This document shows, in pieces, positions 8,299-19,700 of a DNA stretch of 64,000 nucleotides. Both the position numbers and the translations under genes were made by a program. How positions within the stretch are numbered: position 1 is the first letter of the stretch; every line of letters begins with the position of its first letter. Under the pieces are notes generated by a model, which was not told the DNA's origin, made no database searches, and saw nothing but the letters and a program-made list of their open reading frames with translations. This DNA comes from Elusimicrobiota bacterium (GTDB lineage: Bacteria > Elusimicrobiota > Endomicrobiia > Endomicrobiales > Endomicrobiaceae), in NCBI GenBank assembly GCA_017528425.1, contig JAFXOV010000020.1:27289-91288 (forward strand), in the 5' to 3' direction.

Positions 8299-8571
8299 AT
8301 GGAATTTACGGAAGTTTCGTCGATAATAAAACAAATTTCTGATAAATTGGGTTTGAATGACGACTATTTTATTATTATGTCTAAATGGCAACAGGAATTA
8401 GGTAATAATAAAATAGAGTTAAGCGGTTTTAAAGACGGAATTATTTTTGCATCGACGAAATCTGCAATTTATTTAAATGATTTAAATTTAAGAAAAAGAC
8501 AAATTATAAATAAACTTAACCAATATTTGGGTAAGAAATTAATAAAAAATATAAAGTGTGAAATTAAGTAG
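8299..8571 (+). CDS. DUF721 / DciA-like protein
   Basis: 90 residues, a small single-domain DUF721 protein. It shows the family pattern: a tryptophan after an N-terminal helix (MSKWQQELGNN), a strand-rich middle (DGIIFASTKSAIYLNDL) and a final helix-strand with LNQYLGKKLIKNIKCEI. DUF721 proteins related to DciA help load the replicative helicase in bacteria that lack DnaC/DnaI. The position between dnaN and gyrB, four bases after dnaN, is the classic site for this family and supports the assignment despite weak sequence conservation. Confidence 0.75.
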   Translation: MEFTEVSSIIKQISDKLGLNDDYFIIMSKWQQELGNNKIELSGFKDGIIFASTKSAIYLNDLNLRKRQIINKLNQYLGKKLIKNIKCEIK

Positions 8572-8574
8572 TAA

Positions 8575-11052
<2,478 letters not shown>

Positions 11053-11082
11053 TTTGGGAATTTATAAGAAGGGGTTAATATA

Positions 11083-13629
11083 ATGGCAGAAGATAAAGAC
11101 TTAAACAAACCAACGGAAGAAAAAGAGGTAGTTATAAATCCGGGAATTCTTCCCACAAATCTTCAAGATGAAATGAAATCATCTTACATAGATTATGCAA
11201 TGAGTGTTATTGTAGGTAGAGCATTGCCGGATGTAAGAGACGGTTTAAAACCGGTTCACAGAAGAATTTTGTATGCAATGAAAGAAATGGGTGTAAGAAG
11301 AAATACACCTTACAAAAAATCCGCCAGAATCGTGGGTGATGTGCTTGGTAAATATCATCCGCACGGAGATTCTTCGGTATATGATGCACTTGTAAGAATG
11401 GTTCAAGACTTTTCTATGAGATATCCTCTTGTAGACGGTCAGGGAAACTTCGGTAGTGTTGACGGTGATGATCCGGCAGCTATGAGGTACACCGAGGTAA
11501 GAATGGACTATATCGCAGACGAAATGCTTGCCGATATAGATAAAGATACAATAGATTATATTCCAAACTATGACGGTTCATTACAGGAACCTTTAATACT
11601 TCCTACAAAGTTGCCCGAACTTTTAATAAACGGTTCATCAGGTATTGCAGTAGGTATGGCAACAAACATTCCTACACACAATTTATCTGAAGTTATAGAC
11701 GGAACAGTAGCTTTTATAGACGATCCTGAAATTTCAATATCAGAAATAATGAAATATATTAAAGGTCCGGATTTTCCTACGGCAGCTTTAATTTTAGGTA
11801 AAGCCGGAATTAAAGATTATATGGAAACAGGCCGCGGTTCCGTAAAAATGAGAGCCAAAACCGAAATCGAAGAAATGAAAGGCGGCAGAGAAGCTATCAT
11901 TATTACCGAACTTCCGTACCAAGTAAACAAGGCAATGCTTATTACATCAATAGCAAACCTTGTAAAAGATAAAAAGATAGACGGTATTTCCGACTTGAGA
12001 GATGAAACCGACAGACACGGTATGAGAGTTGTTATTGAATTAAAAAGAGATGCAAATGCTCAAGTTGTGTTAAACCAATTGTTCAAACATACGCAAATGC
12101 AAACAAGTTTCGGTGTTATAATGCTTGCACTTGTTAACAACAAACCGAAAGTTTTGAATATTAAAGAAATGCTTTACCATTTCGTAGAGCACAGAAAAAT
12201 TATCGTTGTAAGAAGAACAAAATTCGAACTTAAAAAAGCTGAAGCAAGAGCACACATATTGGAAGGTTTGAAAATTGCTATCGATAATCTTGATGCAGTG
12301 GTAAAAACAATAAGACAATCCCCCGATACAGATACGGCAAGAATCAACTTAATGGAAAGATTCAGATTATCAAAACTTCAGGCACAAGCAATTCTCGATA
12401 TGAAATTGCAACAGTTAACAGGTCTTGAAAGAAAGAAAATAGATGAAGAATATATAGAAGTTATAAAAAATATCGAAAGATTAAAATCTATTTTGGAAGA
12501 TCCCAGAAAAGTTTTAGGTATAATTAAAGACGAGTTGTTACAATTAAAAGCTAAATACGGCGACAAGAGAAGAACTCATTTAACTGCAGATGCCGAAGAT
12601 TTCAACATTGAAGATTTAATTCAAGAAGAAGAAGTTGTAGTTACGGTATCAAATGCAGGATACATCAAGAGAATTCCTGTAAACACATACAGAGTTCAAG
12701 CAAGAGGCGGCAGAGGTGTTGTAGGCATGACAACAAAAGAAGACGATTTTGTTGCAAAAATGTTTGTAACATCTACACACGCTTACTTGTTATCGTTCAC
12801 TACAAGAGGAAGATTGTATTGGTCAAGAGTATACGAAATTCCTGAAGGAACGAGAACATCCAAAGGTAAAGCTATCGTTAACATAATTCAGTTATCAAGT
12901 CCGGATGAAAAGATTACGGCTTCAATTCCTATAAGATCATTCAATCCGAAAGACATTAAAGACGAATATTTGTTAATGTGCACAAGAAAAGGAACTATCA
13001 AGAAAATTGCATTGTCCGAATTTGCTAACCCGAGAAGAGGCGGAATTATAGCAATAAAATTGGATGACGGCGATATCTTGATGGACGTTAAAAAGATAGA
13101 GAAAAACCCTGAAGTAGTTATAGCTACAAAGAAAGGTATAGCCATAAGATTCAAAGAACAGGATGTTAGAGCTATCGGAAGAGCAGGTCAAGGTGTAAGA
13201 GGTATATCACTTGAAAAAGATGATGAAGTTATAGGTATGGAAGTATTCTCACCGGAAGATGTGTTTGTATCTGTAGCGGAAAACGGTTACGGTAAGAGAA
13301 CCGAAGTAGGCAAATACAGATTACAAAAGAGAGGCGGTAAAGGTGTTATAAATATGCAAACTTCCGAAAGAAACGGAAATGTTATATACATCGGAAAAGC
13401 AAACGAAGGTCAAATAATGCTTATAACCGAACACGGTATAACAATAAGAAGTAAAGTGGACAAAATTTCCGTAATAGGAAGAAACACACAAGGTGTAAGA
13501 CTTGTAAGACTTGAAGAAGGTGATAAAGTAGCTTCGGTTGCAACGGTAGTAGGTGAAGAAGCCGAAGAAGAAGAAAACAAACCGACAGAGTTGGAACAAG
13601 CCGCACAAGAACCAAAACCTGAAAAATAA
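11083..13629 (+). CDS. gyrA: DNA gyrase subunit A
   Basis: 848 residues. The catalytic tyrosine is Y136 in AMRYTEVRM. The quinolone-resistance region reads [15 protein letters not shown], with the Ser and Asp equivalent to E. coli 83 and 87 in wild-type form. The C-terminal beta-pinwheel normally opens with a GyrA-box QRRGGRG. Here the first-blade motif is QARGGRG near 538, while a canonical QKRGGKG lies in a later blade near 748. The tail is acidic ([12 protein letters not shown]). GyrA cuts and rejoins DNA and wraps it. A strong hairpin terminator follows, closing the dnaA-gyrA block. It could be topoisomerase IV ParC, but the gyrB partner and GyrA-box argue for gyrase. Confidence 0.97.
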   Translation: MAEDKDLNKPTEEKEVVINPGILPTNLQDEMKSSYIDYAMSVIVGRALPDVRDGLKPVHRRILYAMKEMGVRRNTPYKKSARIVGDVLGKYHPHGDSSVYDALVRMVQDFSMRYPLVDGQGNFGSVDGDDPAAMRYTEVRMDYIADEMLADIDKDTIDYIPNYDGSLQEPLILPTKLPELLINGSSGIAVGMATNIPTHNLSEVIDGTVAFIDDPEISISEIMKYIKGPDFPTAALILGKAGIKDYMETGRGSVKMRAKTEIEEMKGGREAIIITELPYQVNKAMLITSIANLVKDKKIDGISDLRDETDRHGMRVVIELKRDANAQVVLNQLFKHTQMQTSFGVIMLALVNNKPKVLNIKEMLYHFVEHRKIIVVRRTKFELKKAEARAHILEGLKIAIDNLDAVVKTIRQSPDTDTARINLMERFRLSKLQAQAILDMKLQQLTGLERKKIDEEYIEVIKNIERLKSILEDPRKVLGIIKDELLQLKAKYGDKRRTHLTADAEDFNIEDLIQEEEVVVTVSNAGYIKRIPVNTYRVQARGGRGVVGMTTKEDDFVAKMFVTSTHAYLLSFTTRGRLYWSRVYEIPEGTRTSKGKAIVNIIQLSSPDEKITASIPIRSFNPKDIKDEYLLMCTRKGTIKKIALSEFANPRRGGIIAIKLDDGDILMDVKKIEKNPEVVIATKKGIAIRFKEQDVRAIGRAGQGVRGISLEKDDEVIGMEVFSPEDVFVSVAENGYGKRTEVGKYRLQKRGGKGVINMQTSERNGNVIYIGKANEGQIMLITEHGITIRSKVDKISVIGRNTQGVRLVRLEEGDKVASVATVVGEEAEEEENKPTELEQAAQEPKPEK

Positions 13630-13654
13630 CAGGTTGCTGTTATAAAACAATAAA

Positions 13655-13687
13655 GGGAGACGATATTTTTATCGTCTCTCTTTTTTA
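13655..13687 (+). terminator. Intrinsic terminator after gyrA
   Basis: A ten-pair stem GGGAGACGAT / ATCGTCTCTC with an ATTTTT loop, followed at once by a run of T. Confidence 0.9.
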
Positions 13688-13699
13688 TGTTTAAAAAGA

Positions 13700-13728
13700 T
13701 TGTGAGCCGTAAAAAAATGTATTATACT
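13700..13728 (+). promoter_or_regulatory. Putative promoter of the giant-protein gene
   Basis: TTGTGA, 17 bases, TATACT. It ends 13 bases before the ATG at 13742, giving a leader of about seven bases and at most a weak AAGAG ribosome site. Confidence 0.55.
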
Positions 13729-13741
13729 TTAAGAGTATATC

Positions 13742-16700
13742 ATGATGAAAATGATGTCTGTTTTTACACTAGTTTGTTTTATTTTAACTAATGTATTAGG
13801 TGGTGCCTTTGCCAATACAATGGTGTTTCCTTTGCCGTATAAATACGACAATAATGAAATTGTTACCAAATATGACAGCTTATCGCAATATGCGCAAATA
13901 ACAGAAAATATTTACAGAAAAGATACTCCGCTGGTTGTGGTAATACACGATTTACATAACAATGCAAAAGTACAACAAAATATAGAACAAATAATAAATT
14001 TCATTTCTCAAAATTCACACATAAACAAAATTATGATAGAAGGTGCTCCCAACAAACAAATATCCACAGAATTATTTTCATCATTACAAAATAAGCAATA
14101 TATAGAAGATGTGTTAAACGATTTGTTATATAACGGAAAAATTTCCGGTGCCGAATCTTTTGTTGTAAAACAAAACCTGCACAATTTATACGGACTTGAA
14201 GATTGGGAAATATACAACAAAAACATCAATTGGAATTTAATATTAAAGGATAAATATGTAAACGAAACAGAAAAAATTTATGAATCTTTTGTTAAAAACA
14301 GAATTTATTTTTCAAAGCCGGAACTGTTTTCGTTATTTTCACAAGAAATCGATATAGAAAAACGAATAGTAAAATTGTACGAATACTGTAAAGAAAACAA
14401 TATTGATTTAAGTCTTTATTCCGAAATTAACAAGTTTATTGCCGTAACAAAATATAAAAATAAAAAAAATATATCCAAAGATTTATCTCGTTTATTCAAT
14501 GATATAAAAAGTAAAATTCCTTACCAAAATTATATGCAAATTACTACTCTTTTGAAAAACATGGATGTAAACGGTAAAGAAAAATTAAATTTAATATTTA
14601 ATATTATAAAAAACAGTTCACCGGAAACATTGTTAAAATATGAACCCCTCGTCTTATACTTTAATAACATTGAAGCAAGAACCGCTATTAACTTTTATGC
14701 ACTCATGCAACAAACTGAAACTCTTGAAAATTTTATCTTGGATAATTTTGTTGATTATAATGAAAAAGAATTAATATTAGTGGATAAATTTATATATATC
14801 TTGTCGGAATATGCAAGGTTGTCCATATCGTACAATCAATACAAATATTTTGAACAAAACAAAGACTATTTATATAACATATCAATAAAATATTTGGATA
14901 ATCAATCACTAAAGATAATAAACGATATTTTAAAAGATGAAGATTTGAAAAATTATCATTTAACAAACGAACAAAGAAACAAAATTTTTTACAGCAATAT
15001 AAAATCGTTAATTAATATTTCCGATAATGATAATATAGAAGTAACGGAAACAAATATAATAGAAAATTTAAGAAACATTGATTCCGTAAACATTGTTGTT
15101 GTAGGCGGCTTTCATAATGAACTTACAGACATATTGAAACATCAAAACGTTTCCGTGTTGTCTGTTATACCGAGAGTTGAACAATTAACCGATTTTGATA
15201 ACGAACTTGTAAGAACGGAAAATGTTGTTTACAAAAATGCTTTGGCACCGCCTACTGTTCTGGTACAGGCTGATGTTTCTACAATTGCTTCCATAATAAA
15301 AAAATGGTCCGGCTCCATGACAACTTCCGGTATAGATTTTTTCCGACAAAAGCAGGCAATCAGAAAATGGTTATCGGATAACAAAATAGATTTGGAATTT
15401 GAAATTGTAAACGAAACAATGTATTTAGGTTCCGTTCCGATAGATGATATATTAAATCCAAAAACAAGATATAAAAAAGAAGATAACAGCCGTAAAAAAA
15501 GTACTGTTTCCAATATCGTGTGGAAGTTGCACGACATATATTCAAATATAAAAGTTTTTATATCACAAAAAACAAAAAGTATAAGACAACTGTTTGGCGG
15601 AATAAGCACATTTACCGACATTTCTTCTTTATCTTCACAATATATATCAAGAAGATTATTGAACGAAAGAATAATAAAAAATGAGTATCAAAGAACACTT
15701 AACAGTTTAAACCGAAAAATGCCGGACGTTATAGTAATTTCCGTAAGCAGTGAACAAGATAAAACTTTTTGTGAACAAGTATTGGCAGATATCAAAACCC
15801 ATCCGAGCTTTCAAAATACACAAATACAATACATAATGAAAGAACAAGCGGGAACCGCCGACGGTTTTATAAAATCAATGGAATATTTAAAATCTTCGAA
15901 TTTCGGTAAAAGTTTTAAAGATTTAACTTCGGTGGTAATAGATATAGATACAAACGAGAAAGAAAATATAGCAAGAAAAGACCTTCCTATCAAATTTAAC
16001 GGAAGAAATATAACTCCTTTGGAATTGGCGGTACTCAACGGTATAAGAGCATGTCATAAATTTAAAACAGGCGGCGGTATTGCGGTTATAGATCCGCAAA
16101 GTATATATATAGGAAATATGCTTCCGACGGAAGATATTACTTTTATATCGTCGGCGGTTAATATGGAAGAAATTCAACATCACAGACATTCGTTGATAAT
16201 TAAAGATTATCCCAGCACGTTGGAAGAAATTTATTACGGTTTTACACCTGAAAATATTTCCGATGTTGTTGAAAGAAAAGGTATAGAACACAGAAACTTT
16301 TATAATTTCGATAATAACAGAATGAGACAGTTCGAAATTGCTACCGGTAATGTTCTTATAAGTTTTGACGATGAAACAAAATATAAAGAATTTTTTAATT
16401 TTATATCGGAATACGGAAACAGCCTTAACAATTTGTCTGAAAAAACACATTTGTTTCAACATATATTTGTTCCTTTTATAAGACTTAAAAACAAACAAAA
16501 TGTAAGTTCATATTTTGCAAAGACGGCATCCGCAAAAGACAGAGATTTGTTTATTGATTTTGCCGATAGAATTGGTAACTATTACCGAAACAGCAGTTTA
16601 ATCCAGGAAATGAAGTTCGGAGTATACCATCAATCAAAATCTTTATACAGCAGAAATTTTACAAGGCAACTCATTAATAAATTGTCCGACATTTTTAAAT

Positions 16701-19700
16701 CAAAACAATATCAACATATAAAACAAGATACAAAATCAACAATAAAGCAAAAACAAGTTGTAATAACCGAAACTTTTGATGAAGATAATGCATTATCGAG
16801 AGCATATAAAATGTTATCGCAAATTCAAGATAAACGCTTGGATTCATCTGCGGATTATGAGCAGGTATACGATACTTTAATAGAAATTTTCAGAACAACT
16901 CCCGCTCAAAACGAGTTATACAATTTAGAAAACAAAAATACGGCAAAACTTTACAGATATATATCCGATATCATAAGTAACACCATTGCTCAAATTAACG
17001 ACGAAAAAGTTTTAAATAAAAACAGAATAGAACAAACGTATTTAGAGAATTTAAAAATAAGTTTTTTGTCTATGCAGCATTACACCATAGAATATTTGAG
17101 ATTGTTGGATTATACGACGAATTTGGCTACTTTAGGAAGTTATATATTCCCCAAAAGTTCTTTTTTTGAAAAATCCAAACTAATGCCGTTAAACAGACTT
17201 ATTTTCGGGTTCACAAGAGGTATAAAAAAATCCAAACAAAATGTAAGAGAACAACTTGCAACGGTATATTCTTCGGGAAACTTTTTAATAGATTCGTTAT
17301 ATTCTTTTCCGGTACTTAAAAACGATATAGAATCGTTTATAACAAATATTGAAAACCCTAAAGAAAAAACATCCGTAGGTATACAAAAAGAGTGGGGAAG
17401 CAGAAGAGCCGTTCAAAGATTTTTATCGTTATCTATCGGGTTACAGTCTTTCGCAACATCAATAATAGCGGCATTAAGTACGTCATCGTTTACCGTTGCA
17501 ACGATTTCGGCCGCGGTAATTTCATTAATGAGCGGATTAGGCCTTTCGATTTTCTTACACAGAGCAGGAATCGGTATAGGGCAAAATGATAAGTTTTATA
17601 ACGAAAAGAAAAAAGAAATAGAAAATGAGTTGGACGGTCAAAGTTCCATAAAAGAGTCTATGGACTTTTTTGCTTACGATATAAATAAAATTTCACAGTT
17701 GGAAAAATTTTATGCTAAGTTGGCAAAGAATGCATCAAAAGAGAATAAAGAATTGCTGGATTCAACATTAACATTATTGCATCAGTATAAAGATAACTGT
17801 GATTTAAGATTAATAAGCCCTATTTTAAATAACAGCAGACAACTTTATATATTACTTGCCGGAAGATCCGATTTGCAGTTGCAATTATTACAGTTTATAG
17901 ATTATTTAGAGAAATTCAACGTTGAAGATGAACCGAAAGAATATAAAGGTATAAGATACGGATTTGTTTCCGATATGGAAATTACGGAACAAGAAACCAA
18001 CGGACATTTAAAAAATTGGTTTGAAATTTTAAAAACAAATTCTATTACCAAAGAGTCGATAGACAACATAATAACCAATGCTACCGAAATAATAGAAAAA
18101 ACAAATTTTAATCCTACCGTATTAAAAGGAACAAATAAAGATGTTATTATATCTCAATTACAAGATTTCATTTCTTTTTATAACGATACGATAAAATTGT
18201 ATTCGGCACTGACAAAACAGGAGCAGGATAAGTTAAGACCGGAAATAGAAATATTGGAAAAGATGGGAGAATATGCCATTCAATATTATAAAGCATTAAA
18301 TTATTTGGTAAGTTTGGAAATATTGTACGGATACAGAATTTCCAAAGGAAACAAACTGTACTTTTTGGAACAAATAGGGTTAATGTCCGTTGTAAGAAAT
18401 GTATACGGTATACAAACCGGAATATTTTTGTCAAAGAGAAGATTTTTAAAATCTATCACGGCGGTAAAAAATATAGGTAACGAAATAATAAACGGTTTTT
18501 ACGACAATAAAATCGAAGAAACAGTGGATTCGTTTTTTAAAGAAAAAGAAAATCCTGATTATTTTTATTTAGGTATTATAGAAAGTTGGAAAGACAGAAA
18601 AATGTTGGCAAGGTTTTTACCGTTGGTTATATTTATACAAAAAGTTGCAACATCCGTAATTTCAGGCTCGTTTTATTTACATAATTTTGTTATATCGTTT
18701 TTTACCGGTGTAGGCTTAACGGTAAGTTTGCATTGGCTTTCCATCATGATAGGATTTTTTAAAACTTTAATTATAAGTAAAAAAAATGTATCCGGGAAAG
18801 AAGAAAAAAATACAATAGAAACCAACAGACAATTGCTGTTACAAAAGCATATAGACGAATTGGCAAAAGTTCCGTACGGACAAATGCCCGATTTAATAAT
18901 TATGGTCGGTTCTAAAAACAGGCACACGGCAACATCGTTAAATGAAGGTATAAGAAATATAAGAAGATTCGGCAATTTACAATCTGTTCCTATAGAATCA
19001 CTTGTTACTGAAAACGACGGCAACGGTAACAGTTTGTTGGATGTATTTAATTTTATTCAATCAAAACAATTCGAAAAAGATTATCCGTCACTCACACAAA
19101 AAGATTTAAGAGATTTAAAAATAGTTGTAATTAATATCAACGAAACATCTTCACAAATAATAAACAGACAACTTGATATGGAAATACTCGATAAACAAAC
19201 AACACCGTTGGAATTATCCGTATTAAATGCTGTTTGTATGACACAAAAAAATAAAGGGCAAAAAGGAAATATAGTTATTGCCGATCCGGGATATATGTAT
19301 TTGGGTAACTTAACACAAACGGATAATATAACAATGGTTGCATCAAATGTTACTTACGAACAAATGAAAAATCAAAGTTTGCCGTTACTGATTACCGACC
19401 AAACCGACTTTTCTCAAGACGGCAGCAGCCGTTTAAAAAAACTTTACAGAAATTTCGATTATAAAAAGATATCTAATATTGCCGTAGCATATATGTTTAG
19501 TCGTATGTATGATACGGACAATATTTCGCTTGTTCAAATGCCGGCATATGCCGGACTTATAGGTATGAATTTCAGCGACGACAAAAATTTTGATTTATTG
19601 TTGGAGTTTATGAATATAGCAAGACAATATGAACAATCTTATAAAGGCAGAAAATTTAAAATTGATTTAATTCAACATTTGCTTACGCCGTTAACAATGT

